From Sneathiellales bacterium (lineage in GTDB: Bacteria > Pseudomonadota > Alphaproteobacteria > JANQFL01): a stretch of 46,543 nt of DNA. Location of the stretch: positions 1-46,543 of the forward strand of contig JANQFL010000005.1 of NCBI GenBank assembly GCA_028277845.1, given 5' to 3'. Made by a program: the position numbers and the translations under genes. Below the pieces are notes generated by a model. That model was not told the DNA's origin. It made no database searches and saw only the letters and a list, made by a program, of their open reading frames with translations. Position 1 is the first letter of the stretch, and each line of letters begins with the position of its first letter. Shown piece after piece: positions 1 to 7,168 of this stretch.

Positions 1-89
1 TGCGCGATGCCCGGCATCGCGCGGCCCCGTCTTCCTGGTGGATGGGCAGGCCGCTCGAGAAACAGAATGGATTCCATCTAAAGAGGAAT

Positions 90-144
90 TGCTCTAGCCA
101 AGTCCCTCCGCAAGGGCAATGTAGACGTTGATATGGCTAGAGCA
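90..144. promoter_or_regulatory. 11-bp inverted repeat upstream of the crotonase gene
   Basis: TGCTCTAGCCA at 90-100 is repeated in inverted form as TGGCTAGAGCA at 134-144, with a 33-base spacer that holds a small CCC/GGG hairpin. It lies 57 bases before the crotonase start codon. A near-palindrome, ATGGA-T-TCCAT, sits just upstream at about 68-78. The arms could be an operator for a dimeric regulator or a large hairpin; the sequence does not decide. No gene is visible on either strand in 1-200. Confidence 0.35.
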
Positions 145-200
145 TCGCCACAAGTCGTTTTATGATCCGCCGGACAACGGGCCGGAAAGGAAAGATTGTT

Positions 201-1004
201 ATGTCCGATGCCGCACATACCGCCCCGGCCGAGGATGTCCTGCTGCGCAGCGATGACGGACCGGTCGCGACCCTGACCCTCAACCGGCCGGCCCAGTTCA
301 ACAGCCTGTCCGGGGAACTGCTCGACCGCCTGACCGAGGAATTCGCCGCCATCACGGCCGAGGACGATATTCGCGTCGTCGTCGTGGCCGCGGCGGGCAA
401 GGCGTTTTGCGCCGGACATGATTTGAAGGAAATGAAGGGCATGAACGGGCGCGAGTCGTATGAACGGCTGTTCAACCAGTGCAGCAAGATGATGCTGACC
501 ATCGTCGGCTGCCTCAAGCCCGTCATCGCGCGGGTACATGGCGTCGCCACGGCGGCGGGCTGCCAGCTGGTCGGGACCTGCGACCTGGCCGTCGCCTCCG
601 ACAACGCGCAGTTCGGCACGTCCGGCATCAACATGGGTCTGTTCTGCTCGACGCCCATGGTGGCGTTGAGCCGCAATGTGGGCCGGAAGAAATCGCTGGA
701 GATGCTGTTTACAGGCGATTTGATCGATGCCCATACGGCGGCGGATATCGGTTTGATCAACAAGGCCGTGCCGGCGGCCGACCTCGATGCCGCCGTGCGG
801 GACATGGTCGAGAAGATCGCCGCCAAGTCAGGCCCCGCCATCCGCCTCGGCAAGGCTGCGTTCTACAAGCAGGTGGAGATGGAACTGGCCGAGGCCTACA
901 AGCACACGGCGGCCGTCATGGCCACCAACATGTGCACCGCCGACGTCGGCGAAGGCCTGGAAGCCTTCGTCGAGAAGCGCCCGCCCGACTGGACCCACAA
1001 GTAG
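201..1004 (+). CDS. Enoyl-CoA hydratase/isomerase (crotonase) family protein, ECHDC3-like
   Basis: A 267-residue crotonase-fold protein. The start at 201 is chosen over an upstream one at 162 because GGAAAGGA lies at the right distance and family homology begins here. The oxyanion-hole segment FCAGHDLKEMK is present, as is the ECHDC3-like stretch MGLFCSTPMVALSR. The two glutamates that activate water in true hydratases appear to be missing: the first aligned position reads GCQL instead of GCEL, and the second reads TSGI instead of QPEI. Family membership is secure, but hydratase activity is doubtful; an isomerase, thioesterase-like or other acyl-CoA role is possible. The next gene starts 16 bases after its stop and also handles CoA or nucleotides, so the two are probably cotranscribed. 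Confidence 0.88.
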   Translation: MSDAAHTAPAEDVLLRSDDGPVATLTLNRPAQFNSLSGELLDRLTEEFAAITAEDDIRVVVVAAAGKAFCAGHDLKEMKGMNGRESYERLFNQCSKMMLTIVGCLKPVIARVHGVATAAGCQLVGTCDLAVASDNAQFGTSGINMGLFCSTPMVALSRNVGRKKSLEMLFTGDLIDAHTAADIGLINKAVPAADLDAAVRDMVEKIAAKSGPAIRLGKAAFYKQVEMELAEAYKHTAAVMATNMCTADVGEGLEAFVEKRPPDWTHK

Positions 1005-1020
1005 GATTAGGACGAATTCC

Positions 1021-1548
1021 ATGCAGGCAGGGAGCGACGGCGCCCAGGACCGCCACGCCCATTACGCGGACGATTTCATCAAGGGCATTCTCTCGGAGAC
1101 CAAGATTATCGCCATGGTCGGGGCCAGTTCCAATTGGAAACGGCCGAGTTTCTTCGCCATGAAGTATCTGCAGAAGAAGGGATACCGGGTTATTCCCGTC
1201 AATCCACGGGAAGCCGGCAAGACCATTCTGGGCGAAACCGTGTACGCGACGCTCAAGGATATTCCGGAAAGGATCGACATGGTCGACTGCTTTCGCGGAT
1301 CAGACTTCATCGGCCCGATCGCGGAGGACGCCGTGGAAATCGGCGCGAAAGTTCTGTGGATGCAATTGGGTGTCCGCAACGATGCCGCCGCCCAGTATGC
1401 CGAGGAGCATGGCCTTCAAGTGGTCATGAACCGCTGCCCCAAGATCGAATTCGCCCGGCTGTACGGCGAGCTGGGCTGGAGCGGTGTCAGCACCGGCGTG
1501 ATATCGAGCAAGCGGGCCAAGGTCCGCGCCCCCAAGAAACTGATGTAG
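1021..1548 (+). CDS. CoA-binding domain protein (YccU-like Rossmann fold)
   Basis: A 175-residue stand-alone CoA-binding domain resembling the N-terminal domain of succinyl-CoA synthetase alpha subunits. The glycine-rich segment IAMVGASSNWKRPS binds the nucleotide part in this family, followed by GYRVIPVNP and the central VLWMQLGVRND segment typical of YccU-type proteins. It lacks the phosphohistidine and ligase domains, so it is more likely a CoA sensor or carrier than an enzyme. It sits 16 bases after the crotonase gene and 13 bases before metY, suggesting an operon. Pairing of this family with O-acetylhomoserine sulfhydrylase is, from memory, seen in other alphaproteobacteria. Its exact role is unknown. 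Confidence 0.85.
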   Translation: MQAGSDGAQDRHAHYADDFIKGILSETKIIAMVGASSNWKRPSFFAMKYLQKKGYRVIPVNPREAGKTILGETVYATLKDIPERIDMVDCFRGSDFIGPIAEDAVEIGAKVLWMQLGVRNDAAAQYAEEHGLQVVMNRCPKIEFARLYGELGWSGVSTGVISSKRAKVRAPKKLM

Positions 1549-1561
1549 GGAGACCGTTAGA

Positions 1562-2854
1562 ATGAGTGAGTCATCGGAATACGAGTTTGGCTTCGAATCC
1601 CGTTCGGTGCATGCCGGCGCCGCCCCGGACCCGAGTACCGGCGCCCGGGCAACACCGATTTATCAGACCACCTCCTTCGTGTTCGACGACGTGGACCACG
1701 CGGCCTCCCTGTTCAATCTGCAGGCCTTCGGCAACATCTATTCCCGCCTGACCAACCCGACGGTCTCGGTGCTCGAGGAACGCGTCGCCAGCCTCGAGGG
1801 CGGCCGTGGGTCCGTTGCCTGTTCATCGGGCCATGCCGCGCAGTTCCTGGCCTTCTTCACCCTGATGGAACCGGGTGACGAGTTCGTCGCGTCGAAGAAC
1901 CTCTACGGCGGTTCGATCACCCAGTTCAGTCACAGCTTCAAGAAGCTGGGCTGGACCGCCCATTTCGCCGATCCGGCCGATCCGGAAAATTTCCGCAAGG
2001 CGCTGACGCCCAAGTGCAAGGCCATCTTCATCGAGAGCCTGGCCAATCCCGGCGGCATCATCGTCGACATCGAGGCCGTGGCCGACATCGCCCACGAAGC
2101 CGGCATCCCGCTGATCGTCGACAACACCTTGGCGACGCCGTATCTCTGCCGGCCGTTCGAATGGGGCGCCGACATCGTCGTGCACTCCATGACCAAGTTC
2201 CTCGGCGGCCACGGCAACTCCATGGGCGGCATCGTCGTCGAATCGGGCAAGTTCGACTGGAACCAGAACGACAAGTTTCCGTCCATGACCCAGCCGACGG
2301 ATTCCTACCATGGCCTGGTGTTCTACGAGACCTTCGGCGACTTCGGCTTTACCCTGAAGGCCCGGGCGGAGGGCCTGCGCGACATCGGCCCTGCCCTGTC
2401 ACCGTTCAACGCCTTCATGATTCTGACCGGCATCGAAACCCTGTCGCTGCGCATGCAACGGCACGTCGAGAATGCCCAGAAGGTGGCGGAGTTCCTGGAA
2501 AGCCACGACAAGGTGGACTGGGTATCCTACGCCGGCCTGCCGTCCAGTCCCTACAAGGCGCTGGCCGACAAGTACTTGCCGCTGGGCGCCGGTTCCGTAT
2601 TCACGTTCGGCGTCAAGGGCGGTTACGAGGCCGGTATCGAATTGGTCGAGAATGTTCAGTTGTTTTCCCACCTGGCCAATATCGGCGATACCCGCAGCCT
2701 GATCATCCACCCCGCTTCCACCACCCACCGGCAGTTGCCGGAAGACAAGCTGGTTGCGGCCGGCGCAGGTCCGGACGTGGTGCGTCTGTCCATCGGTATC
2801 GAAACGGCGGACGACATTATCCACGACCTGGATCAGGCCCTCGGCAGCCTCTGA
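1562..2854 (+). CDS. metY: O-acetylhomoserine aminocarboxypropyltransferase (sulfhydrylase)
   Basis: A 430-residue fold-type I PLP enzyme of the Cys/Met metabolism family that joins O-acetylhomoserine with sulfide to give homocysteine in methionine synthesis. The PLP-binding lysine is K212 in SMTKFLGGHG. The substrate and cofactor segments NIYSRLTNPTV (about 58-68) and ACSSGHAAQ are intact, and the C-terminal SIGIETADDIIHDL block is typical. Length matches MetY rather than the shorter MetB or MetC. A GGGAGA ribosome site precedes the start. It is the last gene of the rightward group and is followed by a strong terminator. O-succinyl specificity (MetZ) is the main alternative, but length and motifs favour MetY. 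Confidence 0.93.
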   Translation: MSESSEYEFGFESRSVHAGAAPDPSTGARATPIYQTTSFVFDDVDHAASLFNLQAFGNIYSRLTNPTVSVLEERVASLEGGRGSVACSSGHAAQFLAFFTLMEPGDEFVASKNLYGGSITQFSHSFKKLGWTAHFADPADPENFRKALTPKCKAIFIESLANPGGIIVDIEAVADIAHEAGIPLIVDNTLATPYLCRPFEWGADIVVHSMTKFLGGHGNSMGGIVVESGKFDWNQNDKFPSMTQPTDSYHGLVFYETFGDFGFTLKARAEGLRDIGPALSPFNAFMILTGIETLSLRMQRHVENAQKVAEFLESHDKVDWVSYAGLPSSPYKALADKYLPLGAGSVFTFGVKGGYEAGIELVENVQLFSHLANIGDTRSLIIHPASTTHRQLPEDKLVAAGAGPDVVRLSIGIETADDIIHDLDQALGSL

Positions 2855-2875
2855 CGAGTTCTCGAAACGCAAACG

Positions 2876-2906
2876 AAAAGGCTCCGGTCGTGCACCGGAG
2901 CCTTTT
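2876..2906. terminator. Bidirectional rho-independent terminator between metY and the LysR gene
   Basis: A 13-bp perfect stem, AAAAGGCTCCGGT (2876-2888) with ACCGGAGCCTTTT (2894-2906), closes a 5-base loop. The A-run on one side and T-run on the other make it usable in both directions, which suits its position between two convergent genes. Confidence 0.92.
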
Positions 2907-2927
2907 GTTGTTTTCCATGGACGTGAT

Positions 2928-3806
2928 CTACGGAAGGATATTCCTGGCGTTCTCCGATAGCCAAGTCAACGCCGGTCCCATGGGCGCGCTCCTCCGGGTA
3001 ACGCATTCCACCGGCGGGCTCCAGCGTTTGTGTTCGAACCGCAGGTTCAGTCTCGCCAGTTTTCCCGCGTCAACGGCATCGCTCACAAGATGTTCGGGTA
3101 GATAGGCCCACCCGACACCGTGCAGCACCAGTTCGCGGAGTGCGTGAAAGCTCGTGGCATACCAGACATCGGGCGACAGCGGCGGAAATTGCTCCAGGAC
3201 GCTCCCCCGTGCGCTACGCAGCAAGAGATGCCTGTGGGACAGCAGATCATTGGCGCCGATCGATTTGGACCGTGCGAGCGGATGGTCCGGCCGGCACACC
3301 GAAACGAACGGCAGATTGCCGATGAACACCTGTTCGAGACCGTCCTGAACCTTCTGTTCCGAAAACATCAGCCCGATATCGGCCATGCCGCTTGTTACGA
3401 TGGTGGGGATTTCCGGGCTGGCCGCCGACGACAATTCCGCCTGGGTCGCGCGGAACCTTTTTCCGAATTCGACAAGAATGCGGCTAAGCGCCGGTAACAA
3501 AATCGCATCGTCGAGGACGACGCGAACGTGGGTCTCTTCGCCCAATGAAACACCGGATGCGGCGGCACTCAGGTCATGGGCTTGCTGCAATACCGCTTGC
3601 GCGTGAACCAGCAGGCGCTTGCCGGCCTGTGTCAGGCCGGGTTTTCGTGTCGTCCGGTCAAACAGGTCGCAGCCGAGGTCGATTTCAAGATTGGCGATGC
3701 CCAAGCTGACGGCCGACTGCCCTTTGCCGAGGCGGCGGGCGGCCGCCGAAAAGCTGCCGCTTTCCGCCGCGGCCACGAACATGTGCAGTTGTTCCAGGCT
3801 GGGCAC
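2928..3806 (-). CDS. LysR-family transcriptional regulator
   Basis: A 292-residue LysR regulator. The N-terminal winged helix-turn-helix (about residues 1-60) has the classic pattern LEQLHMFVAAAESGSFSAAA, then QSAVSLGIANLE and LFDRT, followed by a periplasmic-binding-type effector domain. The start is a GTG at 3806; the next ATG, nine codons in, would cut into the first helix. It is transcribed divergently from the azoreductase gene across a 115-base AT-rich region containing a T-N11-A dyad, the usual arrangement for a LysR protein controlling its neighbour and itself. The inducer is unknown; a quinone or electrophile would fit the neighbour. Confidence 0.93.
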   Translation of the reverse strand: MPSLEQLHMFVAAAESGSFSAAARRLGKGQSAVSLGIANLEIDLGCDLFDRTTRKPGLTQAGKRLLVHAQAVLQQAHDLSAAASGVSLGEETHVRVVLDDAILLPALSRILVEFGKRFRATQAELSSAASPEIPTIVTSGMADIGLMFSEQKVQDGLEQVFIGNLPFVSVCRPDHPLARSKSIGANDLLSHRHLLLRSARGSVLEQFPPLSPDVWYATSFHALRELVLHGVGWAYLPEHLVSDAVDAGKLARLNLRFEHKRWSPPVECVTRRSAPMGPALTWLSENARNILP

Positions 3807-3818
3807 GCATGATCAAAC

Positions 3819-3835
3819 TATTGAAAAAACCAATA
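3819..3835. promoter_or_regulatory. Candidate LysR-box (T-N11-A dyad)
   Basis: TATTG-AAAAAAC-CAATA is a perfect 5-bp dyad with a 7-base spacer and contains the LysR consensus spacing T-N11-A (3821-3833). It lies 13 bases upstream of the LysR start codon and about 87 bases before the divergent azoreductase, so it could serve for autoregulation and for activation of the azoreductase. The assignment rests on spacing and position only. Confidence 0.5.
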
Positions 3836-3921
3836 ATAACTAACTTTGTTCGATCTGAAATTCAAATTATTTGTGGGCATCGACATCGTCACGGAATTTC
3901 AAACATCAAAAGAGGTGACCC

Positions 3922-4521
3922 ATGAAGACACTGCTGCAAATCAATGCCGGGTTACAGGGCGCCGACTCGCAGTCTTCACGATTGGCGGATAGGCTTGCTG
4001 ACGCTTTGCTGGCCAAGGCGCCGGGCGCCAAGCACATCAAACGCGACCTGAGTCAGGACCCTGTCCCGCATCTGGATCACGGTACGTTCCAGACGTTTTT
4101 CGACCCCGGTGCCGCTGTTACGCCGGCGCAGAAGGCCGGCTTGTCGTTGTCCGACACCTTGATCGCGGAATTGAAGGAGGCGGACACCTTGGTGCTTGGC
4201 GCACCGATGTACAATTTGAACATTCCATCCACGCTGAAATCCTGGATCGACTACGTAACGCGGGCTGAGCAGACATTCAGATTCGCGGAATCGGGACCCG
4301 TTGGCTTGTTGGAGGGTAAAACTGCGTATGTCGCCATCGCGCAGGGGGGTAACTTTCTGGGAACGCCGGCCGATCTTCAGACCGGATATATCAAGATGGC
4401 GCTCGGCTTGATTGGGATCGAGGATATCGAGTTTGTCTACGCCAAGGGTCTGGCCATGGGCCCGCAAGCCGCAGAAGCCGGTCTGCAAAACGCATATCAA
4501 AGGATCCGCGAGTTATCGTAG
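3922..4521 (+). CDS. azoR: FMN-dependent NADH:quinone oxidoreductase / azoreductase
   Basis: A 199-residue flavodoxin-fold protein of the AzoR (formerly AcpD) family, which uses FMN and NADH to reduce quinones and azo bonds by two electrons and protects against electrophile stress. Characteristic segments are the N-terminal phosphate loop with SQSSRLA, the FMN-contacting PMYNLNIPSTLKSWIDYV (near residues 95-112), and IAQGGNF later on. Length matches the family norm of about 200. A GAGGTG ribosome site precedes the ATG. The divergent LysR gene is its likely regulator. The downstream DNA falls into insertion-sequence debris. Confidence 0.93.
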   Translation: MKTLLQINAGLQGADSQSSRLADRLADALLAKAPGAKHIKRDLSQDPVPHLDHGTFQTFFDPGAAVTPAQKAGLSLSDTLIAELKEADTLVLGAPMYNLNIPSTLKSWIDYVTRAEQTFRFAESGPVGLLEGKTAYVAIAQGGNFLGTPADLQTGYIKMALGLIGIEDIEFVYAKGLAMGPQAAEAGLQNAYQRIRELS

Positions 4522-4599
4522 ACTGCCAACCGGACAGCCTGGAGCACCCCCCCGAGATGGAAAGGAGCGTATTGGCGCCAAGGCCGAGGCCGGCGGTGA

Positions 4600-4730
4600 C
4601 GGCCATACCGGGGGTATGGCCGAGGCGGCAGCGGCGCCGACATCTTCGATCAGCTTGCGGATACGATTGCTGTCGTAGGCCTTGTCGGCGAGGACGTGCT
4701 TTGCTTTGAAGCCGCTCAAAGGGTGAGTTC
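4600..4730 (-). pseudogene. IS5-family transposase remnant
   Basis: Reading leftward from about 4719, the translation FKAKHVLADKAYDSNRIRKL followed by IEDVGA is the recognisable block around the second catalytic Asp (DKAYDS) of IS5-type DDE transposases. Homology dissolves after about 25 residues into low-complexity proline-rich sequence, and the preceding frame has a stop. No terminal repeats or partner domains remain, so this is a decayed scrap abutting the 3' end of the VOC gene. Confidence 0.75.
4601..4621. repeat. 9-bp perfect hairpin with a 3-base loop
   Basis: GGCCATACC-GGG-GGTATGGCC is a perfect inverted repeat where transposase homology ends. It has no trailing T-run, so it is not a standard terminator. 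It could be a leftover of the element's end or a compact palindromic unit of the kind found between genes. Confidence 0.5.
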
Positions 4731-5145
4731 AGCGGCCCCGAGTTCCCTCTGCCGGGTTCGCGCAGAAGATCGCGACTTTGTTGCCCAGGGGATCGCGGAG
4801 ATATCCGACATAGAAGCGATCGCTGTACTCGGCCCGGAAGCCGGGAGCACCCTCGTCGGAGCCGCCCGCCTGAAGACCGGCGGCGTGAAGGTTACGGACC
4901 ATCTCATGCGTCTCGGCTTGGAAGGCCGTCATGGAGCCGTTGCCAACGGTCGCCTCCTTCCCGTCGTATGGCTTCCCCACATATACGGCGGCGGGCCCGC
5001 GGGACCGGCCGGGCAGGTCCGGGAAGGCGAATTCGATGCCGTTCGGCACTTCCTTCTTCCGGTAACCGAGCGGAGTCAGGATGGCCGTGTAGAAACGCCC
5101 CGAGAGCGGGATATCGTTGGAACCAACCCTGATGTAGCTCAGCAT
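4729..5145 (-). CDS. VOC-superfamily (glyoxalase/bleomycin-resistance-like) protein
   Basis: A 138-residue single-domain vicinal-oxygen-chelate protein. The start at 5145 (MLSYIRVGSND) is chosen because AGGAG lies 7 bases upstream. Family pattern: FYTAILTPLGY in the first beta-alpha unit, IEFAFPD and the closing YLRDPLGNKVAIFC. The usual metal-binding His at the first strand is not apparent, as in many small VOC proteins of unknown substrate. Its position is odd: an IS481-like remnant lies directly upstream in the same orientation and an IS5-like remnant starts 10 bases after its stop, so it may have arrived as, or been stranded by, mobile DNA. Function beyond the fold is unknown. Confidence 0.8.
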   Translation of the reverse strand: MLSYIRVGSNDIPLSGRFYTAILTPLGYRKKEVPNGIEFAFPDLPGRSRGPAAVYVGKPYDGKEATVGNGSMTAFQAETHEMVRNLHAAGLQAGGSDEGAPGFRAEYSDRFYVGYLRDPLGNKVAIFCANPAEGTRGR

Positions 5146-5169
5146 GCAATCGCTCCTGTCCGAAACGTG

Positions 5170-5391
5170 CCCCCCCAAAGGTTCGAAGCGCGCCTCCCCG
5201 TCTTCACCGAGAACGGTCGAACGCGGGATCTTTGGCTCCGTTTTGCGATCTTCGACCGTTGCCGGCTATGAACCGCCTTCGGGTTGATTCCGTAGATCCG
5301 GCTCAACGCCGAGATCGAAGCTTTCGATCGCTGTATTGCCGCTCGGATGGGGTGCGTCGTCGTGGCGCCGTCGTACAAGGACCTGTCCCAT
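5170..5391 (-). pseudogene. IS481-family transposase 5' remnant, frameshifted
   Basis: Beginning at an ATG at 5391 behind GGAGG, the pieces MGQVL, then YDGATTTHPIRAAIQRSKAS continuing into ISALSRIYGINPKAV, then TVEDRKTEPKIPRSTVLGED are found in three different frames but in the correct order. They match the N-terminal helix-turn-helix and linker of IS481-type transposases. A one-base insertion follows codon 5, and a second frame change with lost bases falls near 5260-5275. The catalytic DDE region is absent. The last frame runs without a stop into the VOC gene's leader. Confidence 0.8.
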
Positions 5392-5448
5392 AGTGCCTCC
5401 TTCCATTGCAAAGAAAAGATCGCACCATCAAATCCCGGGACCAAACGG

Positions 5449-5802
5449 CTAGAGGAACCGGAACGCGCCGAGGGTCAGAAGTGCCAGCAGGGCCGAAATC
5501 AGCAACGGCAGTTCGATCGCCCGGTGCAGCGGGAAAAACTTGCCCGATGACGAGACCAGACCGAAGGAAATCAACCCGACGCCGAGCAAAGACATGTTGG
5601 TGTCGCCGAAGGTCAGGCCGAGAATGGCGCAGGCCACGCCGAGGTTCTGGCACAGGGGCGACAGGTTGTAGACGGTTGGCAGGCGTTTGGCGACGGAGCC
5701 TTCGATGATCAACGACAGCCCCTGCAGCGTGATGACGGAAAAGAAAAACGCCAGACTGACCGTCACGATCAACGGTGTAAAGTTCACGGCCAATCCACTC
5801 AT
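5449..5802 (-). CDS. Small integral membrane protein of unknown function
   Basis: A 117-residue hydrophobic protein with about four predicted membrane segments: PLIVTVSLAFFFSVITLQG, LGVACAILGLTFG, LLGVGLISFGLVSSSG and the C-terminal LPLLISALLALLTLGA. The start at 5802 is preferred over 5841 because GGAAAGGCG precedes it. I do not recognise the family. It is read away from a palindromic CtrA-type site about 75 bases upstream, so its expression may be linked to the cell cycle or motility programme. The codon use looks native, unlike the adjacent transposase debris. Confidence 0.7.
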   Translation of the reverse strand: MSGLAVNFTPLIVTVSLAFFFSVITLQGLSLIIEGSVAKRLPTVYNLSPLCQNLGVACAILGLTFGDTNMSLLGVGLISFGLVSSSGKFFPLHRAIELPLLISALLALLTLGAFRFL

Positions 5803-5874
5803 CGCCTTTCCGGCTGTCGCCAACCGGCCCCTATTGCCCATCTATTTGGTTTGCGCCCGATCGACGCAAAACTC

Positions 5875-5891
5875 GTTAACTCTTTGTTAAC
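5875..5891. promoter_or_regulatory. Palindromic CtrA-type binding site
   Basis: GTTAACTCTTTGTTAAC contains the full CtrA consensus TTAA-N7-TTAAC and, being nearly symmetric, reads as a full site on both strands. It lies between the small membrane protein gene (start 73 bases to the left) and the DSD1-like gene (start 135 bases to the right) in an AT-rich spacer. Another GTTAAC occurs near 5923. CtrA is the cell-cycle/motility response regulator of alphaproteobacteria; binding here is inferred. Confidence 0.55.
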
Positions 5892-6025
5892 ATTTTACTA
5901 TTTCTACCTCAAGGCGAATTTATGGTTAACGGGGAATCGTTATCGGCGACGTGGCCGGAATACACGGCTTTCCTTGTTTCCATCATTCTGATTGTATGGC
6001 CCGGTTTTTATTGCCGAGGCGATTC

Positions 6026-7168
6026 ATGCAGATTTCCGAACTACCCACACCGTCCCTGGTGCTCGAAAAACGCCGTTTGATGCGCAACCTTGAACGCATG
6101 GCCGGGCGCGCGCAGGCTCTCGGCGTAGCCTTGCGGCCCCATTTGAAGACGGCCAAGTGCGCGCACATCGCCCAAATGTCGGCCGACCTCGGCGCGGACG
6201 GCGGCACGGTGTCGACGGTGGCCGAACTCGAGTACTTTGTCGCAAATGGCGTGAAAAACCTGACCTACGGCGTTGGATTTGCTGCCGAAAAGCTTGATCG
6301 TCTCAAACCCCTGTTCGACCAGGGGGTCGATATCCGACTGATCGTCGATTCGGCCGCCGCCGCCACAACACTCATCGCCCGAGCCGATGAGTTGGATGTC
6401 CGGCCCCAGGTCTTGGTGGAAGTCGATACGGGTGGACACCGGGGCGGCCTGCCCTCCTCAGATGCGCAGATTGTTGCGGTCGGCCGCATGCTGCATGACG
6501 CGCCATCGGTCACGTTTGCTGGGGTACTGACCCATGCCGGGCATTCGTACGGCTGCCGTTCGGTCGATGCGATCAAAGCGGTTGCCGAGCAGGAGCGCGC
6601 CGGCGTGGTGGCCGCGGCCGAGGCACTGGCGGAAGCCGGTATCCCCTGCCCTGTGGTCAGCGTCGGTTCGACGCCCACCGCGACCTTCGCCGACGACCTG
6701 ACCGGCGTGACGGAAATGCGGCCGGGTGTCTATGTGTTCGGAGACCTCTATCAGGCGCGGCTCGGCTGCTGCGCCATGGACGACATCGCCATCTCGGTGC
6801 TGGCGACCGTCATCGGCCACCGTCCGGAGAGCGACCGGGTGCTGATCGACGCGGGTGCCCTGGCGCTGTCCCAGGACCGCGGCCTCGACGCCTTCGGCGC
6901 GCCGCAGGGTCTGGGCCAGGTCTGCCAAGTGGATGGCTGCGAACCCATTGATGGCGTCCGCGTGCTCGACGCCCACCAGGAACACGGTTTCGTCGGCCGA
7001 CAGGACGGCGCGACCGGGCCCTCGCTATGCGACCTGCTGCCGATCGGCAGCAAGGTGCGCATCCTGCCCAATCACGCCTGCATGACGGCGGCGGCGTATG
7101 ACGCATACGCGGTGCTGGAGGATGGCGCCCAGGTGACCGAGACCTGGGACCGGTGCAACGGATGGTGA
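6026..7168 (+). CDS. DSD1-family PLP enzyme (D-threonine aldolase / D-serine dehydratase-like)
   Basis: A 380-residue fold-type III PLP enzyme with the alanine-racemase-like barrel. The start at 6026 (MQISELPTPSLVLE) matches family N-termini and has a nearby GAGG. K41 in RPHLKTAKC is the expected Schiff-base lysine. His350 and Cys352 in PNHACMTAAAY correspond to the metal-binding pair of eukaryotic-type D-serine dehydratase and D-threonine aldolase. The reaction is probably retro-aldol cleavage or dehydration of a D-beta-hydroxy-amino acid. Its stop overlaps the start of the acyl-CoA synthetase (ATGGTGA), so the two are translationally coupled, an unusual partner that hints at a shared catabolic route. 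Substrate unknown. Confidence 0.88.
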   Translation: MQISELPTPSLVLEKRRLMRNLERMAGRAQALGVALRPHLKTAKCAHIAQMSADLGADGGTVSTVAELEYFVANGVKNLTYGVGFAAEKLDRLKPLFDQGVDIRLIVDSAAAATTLIARADELDVRPQVLVEVDTGGHRGGLPSSDAQIVAVGRMLHDAPSVTFAGVLTHAGHSYGCRSVDAIKAVAEQERAGVVAAAEALAEAGIPCPVVSVGSTPTATFADDLTGVTEMRPGVYVFGDLYQARLGCCAMDDIAISVLATVIGHRPESDRVLIDAGALALSQDRGLDAFGAPQGLGQVCQVDGCEPIDGVRVLDAHQEHGFVGRQDGATGPSLCDLLPIGSKVRILPNHACMTAAAYDAYAVLEDGAQVTETWDRCNGW

